Assembly: GCA_964649665.1 (NCBI GenBank) | Contig: CAZYPU010000002.1 | Coordinates: forward strand, 6,429-70,428 | DNA from: CAZYPU01 sp964649665 | GTDB taxonomy: Bacteria; Omnitrophota; Gorgyraeia; JABMRN01; RBG-13-46-9 | Reading direction: 5' to 3' | Length of the DNA: 64,000 nucleotides | Shown here: piece after piece, positions 31,487 to 40,489 of the stretch | How positions within the stretch are numbered: the stretch's first letter is position 1 | Layout: each line of letters opens with the position of its first letter | Program-made: the position numbers and the translations under genes | Notes under the pieces: generated by a model | What the model was told of the DNA's origin: nothing | What the model saw: only the letters and a program-made list of their open reading frames with translations | Databases searched by the model: none

Positions 31487-32673
31487 GATACGCATTGCCC
31501 AAGGGCTTCCTGGCAAGCGGAACGCATTGCGGCATAAAAAGGTTTAAAAAGGATCTCGCCCTGATTTATTCAAAGACGGGGTGTAAGGCGGTCGGCGTAT
31601 TTACGAAAAACAGGGTAAAGGCCGCGCCCCTTGCGGTTTCAAAGATGATTTTAAAAAAGGGCGCGCCGATAAGAGCCGTTGTAGTAAACAGTGGCAACGC
31701 CAACTGCTGCACGGGCTGGTACGGCGTAAGGGACGCGAAGAGAATGATTAACGCCGCCTGTCAGAACCTAAGATTGAAATTTAACAGCGTCCTGGTATCG
31801 TCCACGGGGATTATCGGCAAGAGGCTGCCCATAGACATAATAGAAGAGGCCATGCCGAAGCTTGCAGGGAGGCTTTCTCACAAAGGGCTTGTCACAGCGG
31901 CGAGCGCCATAATGACCACTGATAAAAAACTGAAACTTTGTGTAGAGAAAATTAAAATCGGAAGAAAACAGGTCATTGTAAGCGGTTTTGCCAAGGGCGC
32001 GGGCATGATACACCCCAATATGGCGACGATGCTTTGTTTTGTGATGACTGACGCCAGGATAGACAAGAGCGCTTTAAAGTCCGCCCTGAAGAAAGCGTGC
32101 GACGGATCCTTTAACGCCATAACGATCGAGGGCGACATGAGCACAAATGACATGGTGCTTCTTCTTGCCGGCGGCCTGGCGGGCAATAAAACGATAAAGA
32201 AAGGAACCAGGGAGTATGACACGTTTTCAAAAGCGCTCGAAAACGTGACTTTAAAACTCGCGAAAGATATAATTCAGGACGGAGAGGGCGCCACTAAGTT
32301 TGTAACGGTTTATGTCGAAAGCGCGAAGACTTCCGGCGACGCCGAAAAGGCCGCAAGGGCAATCGCCAATTCATGCCTTGTAAAGACGAGCATACACGGC
32401 GAGAACCCGAACTGGGGCAGGGTCGCCTCCGCGGTAGGCGCAAGCGGCGTAAAAGGCATAAGACAGAACAGGTTCGAAATATATCTGGACGGGATACTCG
32501 TTTTTAAGGGCGGTAAATTTACCACGCCCGCGAAGACGAAACTTTCAAAGATATACAAGAGAAAAAACGTTGAGATAGCGGTGAATCTTAATATGGGCAA
32601 AAGCTCCGCGGTAATCTGGACGTGCGATTTGTCTAAGCGCTACGTCGAGATCAACTCACATTACATGACATGA
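31483..32673 (+). CDS. argJ: Bifunctional ornithine acetyltransferase / N-acetylglutamate synthase
   Basis: Recycles the acetyl group from N-acetylornithine to glutamate, so no separate argE is needed. 396 residues. The autocleavage site is in GMIHPNMATML, with T182 as the nucleophile of the beta chain; IEGDMSTNDM and GENPNWGRVASAVG are conserved. ATG 31483 overlaps the argC stop by 4 nt; an upstream in-frame ATG (31456) would only add an arginine-rich segment translated from argC. Whether it also makes N-acetylglutamate from acetyl-CoA cannot be read, but no argA is in the array. Confidence 0.95.
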   Translation: MRYALPKGFLASGTHCGIKRFKKDLALIYSKTGCKAVGVFTKNRVKAAPLAVSKMILKKGAPIRAVVVNSGNANCCTGWYGVRDAKRMINAACQNLRLKFNSVLVSSTGIIGKRLPIDIIEEAMPKLAGRLSHKGLVTAASAIMTTDKKLKLCVEKIKIGRKQVIVSGFAKGAGMIHPNMATMLCFVMTDARIDKSALKSALKKACDGSFNAITIEGDMSTNDMVLLLAGGLAGNKTIKKGTREYDTFSKALENVTLKLAKDIIQDGEGATKFVTVYVESAKTSGDAEKAARAIANSCLVKTSIHGENPNWGRVASAVGASGVKGIRQNRFEIYLDGILVFKGGKFTTPAKTKLSKIYKRKNVEIAVNLNMGKSSAVIWTCDLSKRYVEINSHYMT

Positions 32674-32680
32674 GGCAGGT

Positions 32681-33568
32681 ATGGAAGACGCGATAAAGAA
32701 ATCGAGCGTTTTGATAGAGGCTTTACCTTACATAAAGAAATTTTTTCATAAGATATTCGTGATCAAGTTCGGCGGCTCGGCGCTCGCCGATAAAAAAATA
32801 AGGAACAGCGTGCTTGAGGATATCGTGTTCATGAATTACGCCGGCATGAAGCCGGTGCTTGTCCACGGCGGAGGGCCTTTTATAAACGAAAAACTCAAAG
32901 ACGCGAAGAAAAAGATCAGGTTTGTCGATGGCCTCAGGGTTACCGACAAAAAGACGATGGAAATCGTAGACAGCGCCCTTACGGAAGTAAACGCTGTCCT
33001 GGTGGATGAGATAAAAAAGATGGGTTCGGAAGCTTTCGGGCTCAGCGGAAAAGAGAACAAGCTTATAATTGCGAAAAAGATAAAGCACAGGGAGGACATC
33101 GGTTTCGCAGGCGCCGTTGAATCCGTGGATACGACAGTGCTCGGGAAACTTATAGACGATAATATTATTCCGGTGATCTCACCGGTAGCAATGGGCGCTG
33201 ACGGCGAGCTTTATAACGTAAACGCCGACGAAGCGGCAAGCCGTATTGCCATGGCCCTTAAGGCCGAAAAGCTTTTTATCCTTACCAACGTAATGGGTAT
33301 TATGAAGGAGCAGGGTGATCCCGGGACGCTTTATCGTTCTTTAAGCCTTTCGGATGCGGAGGTGCTGATGAAAACGAAGATCATATCCGAAGGGATGATC
33401 CCGAAGGCAAGGGCGTGCACCAACGCCCTGGAAGACAAGGTAAGGAAAGCGCACATTATCGATGGCAATCTGTCTCACGCGCTTCTTCTCGAAATATTTA
33501 CGGATAAAGGGATAGGTACGGAAATAATTAAGCTGGGAAGGCGAACGAAAGCGACGGAAGGGTTATGA
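32681..33568 (+). CDS. argB: N-acetylglutamate kinase
   Basis: Phosphorylates N-acetylglutamate with ATP. Amino-acid kinase fold, 295 residues: IKFGGSALAD, VHGGGPFIN and NVNADEAASRIAMAL are diagnostic. The N-terminal helix (IEALPYIKKFF) matches the extension found in arginine-sensitive hexameric enzymes, which suggests feedback inhibition by arginine. It lies 7 bases after argJ and overlaps argD by 4 nt. Confidence 0.96.
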   Translation: MEDAIKKSSVLIEALPYIKKFFHKIFVIKFGGSALADKKIRNSVLEDIVFMNYAGMKPVLVHGGGPFINEKLKDAKKKIRFVDGLRVTDKKTMEIVDSALTEVNAVLVDEIKKMGSEAFGLSGKENKLIIAKKIKHREDIGFAGAVESVDTTVLGKLIDDNIIPVISPVAMGADGELYNVNADEAASRIAMALKAEKLFILTNVMGIMKEQGDPGTLYRSLSLSDAEVLMKTKIISEGMIPKARACTNALEDKVRKAHIIDGNLSHALLLEIFTDKGIGTEIIKLGRRTKATEGL

Positions 33569-34749
33569 ACGCCAGAAACGTTATAGAGTTATACGACAAA
33601 TACGTGATGCGGACATACACAAGGGTGCCGCTTGTTCTTGAGAAGGCGAAGGGCGCTCTTCTAGAGGATATCGAAGGAAAAAAATACCTGGATTTTTTTC
33701 CGGGATGGGCGGTAAGCGGGATAGGGCATTGCCACCCGAGCGTTGTGGCGGCAATTTCAAAGCAGGCGAAAAAGCTTATTCACGTTTCCAATAATTATTA
33801 CAGCGCGCTTCAGGGGGCGCTTGCCGAAAAGATTATCGGGCATTCTTTTCCGGGAAAGGTGTTTTTCTGCAATTCCGGGGCAGAAGCCAACGAGGGAGCC
33901 GTTAAACTCGCCAGAAAATACGGCCATAAAAGGGGAAGATACGAAGTTATAACTATGGATAAGTCCTTTCACGGAAGGACGCTCGCGATGATAGCGGCTA
34001 CCGGGCAGGAGAAGGTTAAGCTCGGTTTTGAGCCTTTACCCGAAGGCTTCAGACATGTTCCGTTCGGCGACGCGCTCGCCCTGGAAAATGCCGTAACGAA
34101 GAAAACCGCGGCGGTAATGATGGAGCTTATCCAGTGCGAGGGCGGTATTAATATCGCGAAGGCCGAATACGTAAGAAAGGTGCGGGAAATCTGCGATAAA
34201 AACGATATAGTGCTTATTTTTGACGAGGTCCAGACAGGCATGGGTAGAACGGGCAAGATGTTCTGCTATCAAAATTATGGAATAAAGCCCGACGTGATTA
34301 CGCTCGCGAAATCACTCGGCGGCGGGCTTCCCATAGGCGCCATTGTGGCAAGTTCCGAATTCGCCGATGTGCTGGGTCCCGGTTCACACGCCTCGACCTT
34401 CGGTGGTAGTCCCCTTGCCTCGGCCGCCGCGCTCGGGGTATTTAAAGCCATTGAAAAAGATAAATTGCTGCGAAACGCCGTAAAGCAGGGCAGGTATCTG
34501 GCGGGAAAGCTCAAAGCCCTTAAAAAGAAACACAATGTTATAAAAGGAGTGAGGGGCATTGCCCTGACGATCGGAGTTGAATTAACCATAGACGGCCAGG
34601 CGATATACGAGAAATGCCTCGAGAAGGGGCTTCTTATAAACTGCACGCAGAAAAATGTTTTAAGAATAATGCCCTCGCTTACTGTTACTAAGGCCGAGAT
34701 CGATAAGGCGATGGCTATTTTGGAAAGCGTCATTGCGAGGGCGCGATAG
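33565..34749 (+). CDS. argD: Acetylornithine aminotransferase
   Basis: PLP enzyme (class III) converting N-acetylglutamate semialdehyde to N-acetylornithine. 394 residues; NSGAEANEGAVKLAR, FDEVQTGMGRTG and PLP lysine K249 in TLAKSLGGG. It may also serve as a dap aminotransferase in some bacteria, though this genome has DapL. The last residues (VIARAR) and the TAG stop are encoded by the start of a GTCATTGCGAG repeat, so the native C-terminus has been replaced or extended slightly. Confidence 0.94.
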   Translation: MNARNVIELYDKYVMRTYTRVPLVLEKAKGALLEDIEGKKYLDFFPGWAVSGIGHCHPSVVAAISKQAKKLIHVSNNYYSALQGALAEKIIGHSFPGKVFFCNSGAEANEGAVKLARKYGHKRGRYEVITMDKSFHGRTLAMIAATGQEKVKLGFEPLPEGFRHVPFGDALALENAVTKKTAAVMMELIQCEGGINIAKAEYVRKVREICDKNDIVLIFDEVQTGMGRTGKMFCYQNYGIKPDVITLAKSLGGGLPIGAIVASSEFADVLGPGSHASTFGGSPLASAAALGVFKAIEKDKLLRNAVKQGRYLAGKLKALKKKHNVIKGVRGIALTIGVELTIDGQAIYEKCLEKGLLINCTQKNVLRIMPSLTVTKAEIDKAMAILESVIARAR

Positions 34750-34808
34750 CGCCCGAAGCAATCCCAAACGATGAGATTGCTTCGGCGCCTTTGGCGCCTC
34801 GCAATGAC
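34729..34808. repeat. GTCATTGCGAG-family repeat overlapping argD 3' end (copy 3)
   Basis: An 80-bp copy bounded by GTCATTGCGAG and CTCGCAATGAC. Its first 21 bases are coding for argD, including the stop; the rest fills the argD-argF gap. Confidence 0.9.
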
Positions 34809-34825
34809 AAGATGGGAATAAACAA

Positions 34826-35758
34826 ATGAAAATGACCAAAAGGAACCTGATATCTATAACAGACTTAACAAAAACCGAAATAGAAAACCTTTTTAAAACG
34901 GCAAAGGTCTTTAAAAAGGATCCCTTTTTAAAGAAAAGTGCGCTCGATTCAAAATCGATAGCGCTCGTATTCCAGAAGCCCTCCAACAGGACAAGGGTTT
35001 CTTTCGAGGTGGGCATGGTGGACCTCGGCGGGCACGCTACGTATCTGGGCCCGGAAGAGCTTGAATTAGGCGTCAGGGAATCCGTCAAGGACGTGGCGAG
35101 GGTTCTCTCAAGATATCTGGACGGCATCGTGGCAAGGACCTTTAAGCACAAGGACCTTCTTGACATGGCGAAGTTTTCCTCTATTCCGGTTATAAACGGG
35201 CTGACGGATCTTCTTCATCCGTGTCAGGGCCTAAGCGACCTTTTTACGATTGAGGAAAAATTCGGCAAGAAAAAAATTAAAATATCATTTGTGGGAGACG
35301 GAAATAATGTCCTGAACTCGCTCCTTTTGGGCGCTGGCACGCTCGGAAGAGACATATTTGTCGCGACGCCGAAAGGGCACGGGCCAAAGGCCGAAATTCT
35401 GAAAGAGGCGAAAAAAATCGCCGCCGCGAACAAATCACTTGTGGAACTAACGAACGATCCCGGGGAATGCGTAAGGGGGGCGGACGTAATTTACACCGAT
35501 GTATGGGTCAGTATGGGCCAGGAAAAAGAAAAAGAAAACAGGATAAAAACGTTCAGGGGATTTCAGGTAAACAAAGAGCTGGTTTCGCGCGCTAAAAAGG
35601 GTGTTTTAGTCATGCATTGCCTTCCCGCGCACAGGGGCGAAGAGATTACCGACGAGGTTATCGATGGAGAGAGTTCCATTGTTTACGAGCAGGCGGAAAA
35701 CAGGCTCCACGTGCAGAAGGCGATATTGTTAATGTTTCTGAACCAGGTTCAGACGTAA
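34826..35758 (+). CDS. argF: Ornithine carbamoyltransferase
   Basis: Forms citrulline from ornithine and carbamoyl phosphate. 310 residues. The carbamoyl-phosphate loop is SNRTR (usually STRT, so T is N here), HPCQ and the ornithine-side HCLPAHRGEEI are conserved. It follows argD after a repeat. The C-terminal codons and stop lie in one arm of a near-perfect 40-bp palindrome that separates it from argG. Confidence 0.95.
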   Translation: MKMTKRNLISITDLTKTEIENLFKTAKVFKKDPFLKKSALDSKSIALVFQKPSNRTRVSFEVGMVDLGGHATYLGPEELELGVRESVKDVARVLSRYLDGIVARTFKHKDLLDMAKFSSIPVINGLTDLLHPCQGLSDLFTIEEKFGKKKIKISFVGDGNNVLNSLLLGAGTLGRDIFVATPKGHGPKAEILKEAKKIAAANKSLVELTNDPGECVRGADVIYTDVWVSMGQEKEKENRIKTFRGFQVNKELVSRAKKGVLVMHCLPAHRGEEITDEVIDGESSIVYEQAENRLHVQKAILLMFLNQVQT

Positions 35759-35779
35759 GCTTACGCGTGGACCCGGTTC
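35740..35779. repeat. 40-bp near-palindrome at argF-argG junction
   Basis: The sequence around GACGTAAGCTTACGC is self-complementary over about 20 bp per arm with four mismatches (arms beginning GAACC and ending GGTTC). It spans the argF stop codon and ends before the argG ribosome-binding site. It could be a processing hairpin or a repeat; there is no U-tract. Confidence 0.65.
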
Positions 35780-35797
35780 ATGAGGTGATGAAAGGGT

Positions 35798-36985
35798 ATG
35801 GTAATGAGTAAAAAAGTGGTGTTAGCCTATTCCGGCGGGTTGGATACCTCGGTTGCCGTAAGGTGGCTCAAGGAAAAAGGGTTCGAGGTTATCTGCTATC
35901 TGGCGAATGTGGGTCAGGGCAAGGATATTGCCGCTTCGAAAACGAGGGCAAAAAAAGCCGGCGCGAAGAAACTTATAGTGGGCGACTTAGAGAGGGAATT
36001 CGTCGAAGATTTTGTCTGGCCGAGCCTGAAGGCGAACGCGGTATATGAATCAAAATATTTTCTCGCTACGGCCCTTTCAAGGCCGCTTATCGCGAAAAAA
36101 CTTGTTGAGGCGGCTCATAAAGAAGGCGCAAAGTACGTCGCCCACGGATGCACGGGCAAGGGCAATGACCAGGTAAGATTTGAGGTTACGATAGGGGCGC
36201 TTGACCCCTCCATCAGCGTGATAGCGCCCGTAAGGGAGTGGGAACTTGCCACCAGGGAAGCGGAGATAAGATACGCCGAGGTTCACGGCATACCGCTGGA
36301 CGTTACGAAGAAAAAGCCATACAGTATAGACAGAAATATCTGGGGCGTGAGCATAGAAAGCGGAAAGCTCGAAGACCCGTGGTACGAACCGGCCGAAGAC
36401 GCCTATCAGCTGACGGGGCCGGTTGAGAAATCGCCGGACAAACCCTGTTACCTTAAGATAGAATTCAAAGGCGGCATCCCCGGAAAGATAAACGGGAAAT
36501 CTTTAGGGGCCGTCGCGCTCATAAAGAAGCTGAACGAAATAGGCGCGAGGCATTCGATAGGCAGAACCGATTTGGTCGAGGATAGATTGGTCGGGATCAA
36601 ATCAAGGGAAGTCTATGAGGCGCCGGCGGCGAGCATACTGCTCGAAGCGCACAGGGCGCTGGAGGCGCTCGTGCTGGACAGGGAGACGATTTATTTCAAG
36701 GAAATCGTCTCCCTGAAATACGCAAGGCTCATATACGACGGTTTATGGTATACGCCGCTTAAGGAAGCGATAGATAAATTCGTGGATTATACGCAGAAAG
36801 TCGTTGATGGGACGGTAAATGTGAAGCTCTACAAGGGAAGCGTTTCGGCCCCCGGCAGAAAATCGCCCAAATCCCTTTATAATAGGGAGCTTGCGACTTA
36901 CGGCGAGGGCGACAAGTTCGACCAGTCCATGGCGAAGGGCTTTATCGAGCTTTTCGGGCTGCCGTATAGGAAGCGAAAAACGTAA
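35798..36985 (+). CDS. argG: Argininosuccinate synthase
   Basis: ATP-dependent condensation of citrulline and aspartate. 395 residues with the N-type ATP pyrophosphatase loop AYSGGLDTSV, HGCTGKGNDQVRFE and YSIDRNIWGVSIE. ATG 35798 has GAGGTGA 9 nt upstream; ATG 35804 has AAAGGG 7 nt upstream, so either could serve, differing by two residues. Sixth gene of the arginine set. Confidence 0.96.
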   Translation: MVMSKKVVLAYSGGLDTSVAVRWLKEKGFEVICYLANVGQGKDIAASKTRAKKAGAKKLIVGDLEREFVEDFVWPSLKANAVYESKYFLATALSRPLIAKKLVEAAHKEGAKYVAHGCTGKGNDQVRFEVTIGALDPSISVIAPVREWELATREAEIRYAEVHGIPLDVTKKKPYSIDRNIWGVSIESGKLEDPWYEPAEDAYQLTGPVEKSPDKPCYLKIEFKGGIPGKINGKSLGAVALIKKLNEIGARHSIGRTDLVEDRLVGIKSREVYEAPAASILLEAHRALEALVLDRETIYFKEIVSLKYARLIYDGLWYTPLKEAIDKFVDYTQKVVDGTVNVKLYKGSVSAPGRKSPKSLYNRELATYGEGDKFDQSMAKGFIELFGLPYRKRKT

Positions 36986-37033
36986 AGCGAAAAGCGAGAA
37001 ACTAAAACTCAAAATTAAAAACTGGAGAAAAAA

Positions 37034-38428
37034 ATGACTAAAGAAGTATGGGGCGGGAGGTTTAAGAAAGATCTGGACCCCGAAATAAAAGAATTTACTT
37101 CCAGCATATCATATGACAAAAGGCTCGCTCATTATGATATAAAAGGCAGCATAGCGCATGCAAAGATGCTGGGCAAATGCGGGATTATTTCTAAACAAGA
37201 AAGTGCCAAACTTGTCAAGGGCCTGTCAAAGATTGATAGGAAGTTAAAAAAAGGTAAGTTAAAGATAGCGGAATCCAAATACGAAGATATCCATTTGGCC
37301 ATAACGGGACTTTTAAAAAAAGAGTTATCCGGAAATACATGGAAGAGGCTTCACGCAGCAAGATCAAGGAATGATCAAGTGGTCCTGGATTTAAGAATGT
37401 ATTGTAAAGATGAAATAATTAATCTTGCAAAAACAATAAATTCTTTGCAAGTATGCATACTTTCCGGGGCGAAGAAATTTAGCAAAAAAAATACAACTAT
37501 GCCATCGTATACACATTTGCAGCAAGCACAGTGCATTCTGTTGTCTCACCAGTTGCTTGCATATCTTGAAATGCTGGAAAGAGATAAGGAAAGATTGCAG
37601 GATGCATTCAAAAGAGTTGATGTAATGCCGCTTGGCAGCGGTGCCCATAGGGGAACGGCTTTGCCGATAGATAGATTTTATGTGGCAAGGCAATTAGGGT
37701 TTTCTAAAGTTTCGGAAAACAGCATAGATGCAGTCAGCCAAAGAGATTTTGTAGCAGAGTTTCTTGCCGTACTAGCAGTACTTGCAATGCATCTATCGAG
37801 AATAGCGGAAGACTTTATTCTATGGTCCAGCACTGAATTCGGGTACATTACAGGAGACGATGCGCATTATACCGGTTCAACTATGATGCCTAATAAGAAA
37901 AACCCGGACCCATTGGAGATTATACGGGCATCTTCAGGCGAAGTTTATGGGAATCTTGTATCCATTCTTACACTGATGAAAGGATTGCCGCAAACCTATA
38001 ATAGAGATATGCAGCTTGATAAACCGGCGTTGTTTAATGCAATAGATAAAACAAAAAAGTCATTAAAGATTCTAACGATAGTTCTATACGGCATAAAGAT
38101 CAATGAGAACGTTCTTGAGAAAGCCTGTAAGAATGAATATATTTTTGCAGCTGATATATGCGAATATTTAGTGAAAAAAGGGTATTCCTGGTTTGATGCG
38201 CACAGGATAGTAGGTGAGCTGGTAAGATATTCGTTGGATGAAAAAAAAGAAATAAGTGAACTTTCCGACTCAGAGCTTGAAAAGTCTTCTAAATGTTTAA
38301 ATGAAAAAATTATAAAAAAGTTACTAAATCCCGTTAGCTCTGTAAATAGCGTTAAGTCATATGGCGGTACAAGCCCGTCTTCGGTAAAAAGACAGATAAA
38401 AAAGTGGAGTAAGACCTTAAGGGGATAA
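37034..38428 (+). CDS. argH: Argininosuccinate lyase (compositionally distinct)
   Basis: Cleaves argininosuccinate to arginine and fumarate. 464 residues; WGGRFKKDLD start, AARSRNDQV, HLQQAQ and the signature GSTMMPNKKNPDP (family form GSSxMPxKxNP). The gene is clearly richer in A and T than its neighbours: row 37381-37440 has 15 G+C of 60, against 29 of 60 in argG row 36421-36480 (counted by hand). Gene order is still the standard argG-argH, so replacement in place by a foreign allele is one explanation. GGAG precedes the ATG. Confidence 0.95.
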   Translation: MTKEVWGGRFKKDLDPEIKEFTSSISYDKRLAHYDIKGSIAHAKMLGKCGIISKQESAKLVKGLSKIDRKLKKGKLKIAESKYEDIHLAITGLLKKELSGNTWKRLHAARSRNDQVVLDLRMYCKDEIINLAKTINSLQVCILSGAKKFSKKNTTMPSYTHLQQAQCILLSHQLLAYLEMLERDKERLQDAFKRVDVMPLGSGAHRGTALPIDRFYVARQLGFSKVSENSIDAVSQRDFVAEFLAVLAVLAMHLSRIAEDFILWSSTEFGYITGDDAHYTGSTMMPNKKNPDPLEIIRASSGEVYGNLVSILTLMKGLPQTYNRDMQLDKPALFNAIDKTKKSLKILTIVLYGIKINENVLEKACKNEYIFAADICEYLVKKGYSWFDAHRIVGELVRYSLDEKKEISELSDSELEKSSKCLNEKIIKKLLNPVSSVNSVKSYGGTSPSSVKRQIKKWSKTLRG

Positions 38429-38429
38429 T

Positions 38430-39674
38430 ATGCATCGCTTCAAATACAGAGGACGCTCGCTTTATTGCGAGAACGTAAGGATCGATGAAATAGCAAGGCG
38501 CGTGGGAAGCCCTCTGTATATTTACAGCAAGAACACCCTTCTTGATCACTACAGGCGCATAGAAAGGGCGCTTAGCGGCGCCTCACCCCTTATATGCTTC
38601 TCCGTGAAGAGCAATTCGAACCTTGCCATTCTCAAGGTTCTTCTCGGCGCGGGCGCGGGTCTCGATATTGTTTCCGGCGGCGAACTTTACCGCGCAAAAA
38701 TGGTAAATGCCGATCCGAGAAAAATTGTATATGCCGGTGTAGGCAAAAAGCGGGATGAAATCATTAACGCCATAAGGTACGGCATATTTTTCTTCAATGT
38801 AGAGTCGCAGGAAGAGCTGGAGCTTTTAAATAAGTGCGCCGCGGAGATGCAGAGAAAAGTAAACGTCGCCGTGCGCATAAATCCGGACGTTGATGCCGCG
38901 ACACATGATTATATAACCACGGGGAAGGCTCATACGAAGTTCGGGGTTGACTTCAAAACCGCCCGTGGTATCTTTCGTTCAAGCTGGAGGTACAGAAACG
39001 CCGTAATAAAAGGCGTGCATTTACACATAGGATCCCAGATTCTGAGTTCCCAGCCGTTCCATAACGCGATAAAAAAGGTGCTGGATTTCCTAAAAGAAAA
39101 CAGAATTTTCATTGAATACCTCAATATCGGAGGCGGAATGGGGATTGTGTATTCGCTTGAGAGGCCCCAGACGGCGGCGCGCTTCGCCGGGAGGATACTG
39201 CCGCTGGTCTTGAAAACCGGCCTGAAACTTATTCTCGAGCCCGGCAGGTTCATTTCCGGCAATAGCGGGATAATGGTAACAAGGGTGCTGTACAGAAAGA
39301 AAACGTCACGTAAGAGATTTGTCATAGTGGACAGCGGCATGAACGACCTTATGAGGCCGAGCCTTTACAGCGCCCATCATACCCTTTTACCGGTTACGAA
39401 GCCGGCGAAGAACGCAAAGAGGGTAAAGTGCGATGTTGTGGGCCCTATCTGTGAGACGGGTGATTTTCTCGCCAGGGACAGGCTCCTGCCGCTCTTTAAG
39501 CAGGGAGACCTTATCGCCGTGATGGGCGCGGGCGCGTATGGCTATACCATGTCGTCAAACTATAATTCAAGGCCGCGCGCCCCGGAAGTAATGGTTGACG
39601 GAAGCAGATTTTCCGTTGTCAAGCGCAGGGAAAACTACAGGGATCTTGTGAGGGGAGAGTCTTCCGGGATATGA
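38430..39674 (+). CDS. lysA: Diaminopimelate decarboxylase
   Basis: Decarboxylates meso-diaminopimelate to lysine. PLP fold III enzyme, 414 residues: PLP lysine K60 in FSVKSNSN, HLHIGSQ, EPGRF, and GPICETGDFLARD with the catalytic Cys. It begins one base after argH and overlaps dapF by ATGA, so arginine and lysine genes share a transcript. Confidence 0.95.
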   Translation: MHRFKYRGRSLYCENVRIDEIARRVGSPLYIYSKNTLLDHYRRIERALSGASPLICFSVKSNSNLAILKVLLGAGAGLDIVSGGELYRAKMVNADPRKIVYAGVGKKRDEIINAIRYGIFFFNVESQEELELLNKCAAEMQRKVNVAVRINPDVDAATHDYITTGKAHTKFGVDFKTARGIFRSSWRYRNAVIKGVHLHIGSQILSSQPFHNAIKKVLDFLKENRIFIEYLNIGGGMGIVYSLERPQTAARFAGRILPLVLKTGLKLILEPGRFISGNSGIMVTRVLYRKKTSRKRFVIVDSGMNDLMRPSLYSAHHTLLPVTKPAKNAKRVKCDVVGPICETGDFLARDRLLPLFKQGDLIAVMGAGAYGYTMSSNYNSRPRAPEVMVDGSRFSVVKRRENYRDLVRGESSGI

Positions 39675-40489
39675 AGATAGATTTCACGAAAGCCCAAGCC
39701 GCCGGGAACGATTTTATTATAGTTGACAATACCGCCGGGGCCGTTACCGGGAAAATCGAGGATCTGGGCCGTTTCGCGAAATTCGCTTGCAAGAGGAAAT
39801 ATTCCCTCGGCGCCGACGGACTGCTTGTCCTGGAGGATTCGGCGGCGGCTGATTTTAAAATGAGAATTTTCAATCCCGACGGCTCCGAAGTTACAATGTG
39901 CGGAAACGGCATTCGCGCGAGCGCCCTCTACGCTTATAGCAGAAAATGGTGCAGCCTTTCCATGAAGATCGAAACCGGCGCCGGGATACTGGAGGCGTCC
40001 ATAAACGGCGAAGCGGTCAGGGTAAAAATGACGCCGCCTAACAATATCGAGCTCGACCGTAACATAGGCGCCGGGAAGACAATAATTAATGTCCACGTGC
40101 TGAATACGGGCGTCCCGCACGCGGTGCATTTTGTAGATGATGTGGAAAAATACCCTGTTACGGAGATGGGCGGCAAGATAAGGTACCACAAGGTATTTGA
40201 GCCGGATGGGACAAACGCGAATTTTGTGCAGATTTCAGGAAAATCCGCGATAAAGGTGAGGACGTACGAAAGGGGCGTCGAGGACGAGACGCTTGCCTGC
40301 GGTACCGGCGTGGTCGCGTCGGCCGTTGTTTCGCATCTCGCGAACGGCATACAGCCGCCCGTAAGCGCCGTCACAAAAAGCGGCGACGTTCTAACCGTGC
40401 ATTTCAAGAAAGAGCGCGACGCCTTTAGCGATGTTTATTTAGAGGGAAAAGCGCATATAGTTTTTAAGGGAGAGGTAGATTATGTTTAA
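39671..40489 (+). CDS. dapF: Diaminopimelate epimerase
   Basis: Interconverts LL- and meso-diaminopimelate without a cofactor. 272 residues with both catalytic cysteines: C77 in MCGNGIRA and C210 in ACGTGVVAS. FTKAQAAGNDFIIVDN is the usual N-terminus. Overlaps lysA by 4 nt and dapA by 8 nt. Needed here because DapL delivers the LL form. Confidence 0.96.
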   Translation: MKIDFTKAQAAGNDFIIVDNTAGAVTGKIEDLGRFAKFACKRKYSLGADGLLVLEDSAAADFKMRIFNPDGSEVTMCGNGIRASALYAYSRKWCSLSMKIETGAGILEASINGEAVRVKMTPPNNIELDRNIGAGKTIINVHVLNTGVPHAVHFVDDVEKYPVTEMGGKIRYHKVFEPDGTNANFVQISGKSAIKVRTYERGVEDETLACGTGVVASAVVSHLANGIQPPVSAVTKSGDVLTVHFKKERDAFSDVYLEGKAHIVFKGEVDYV

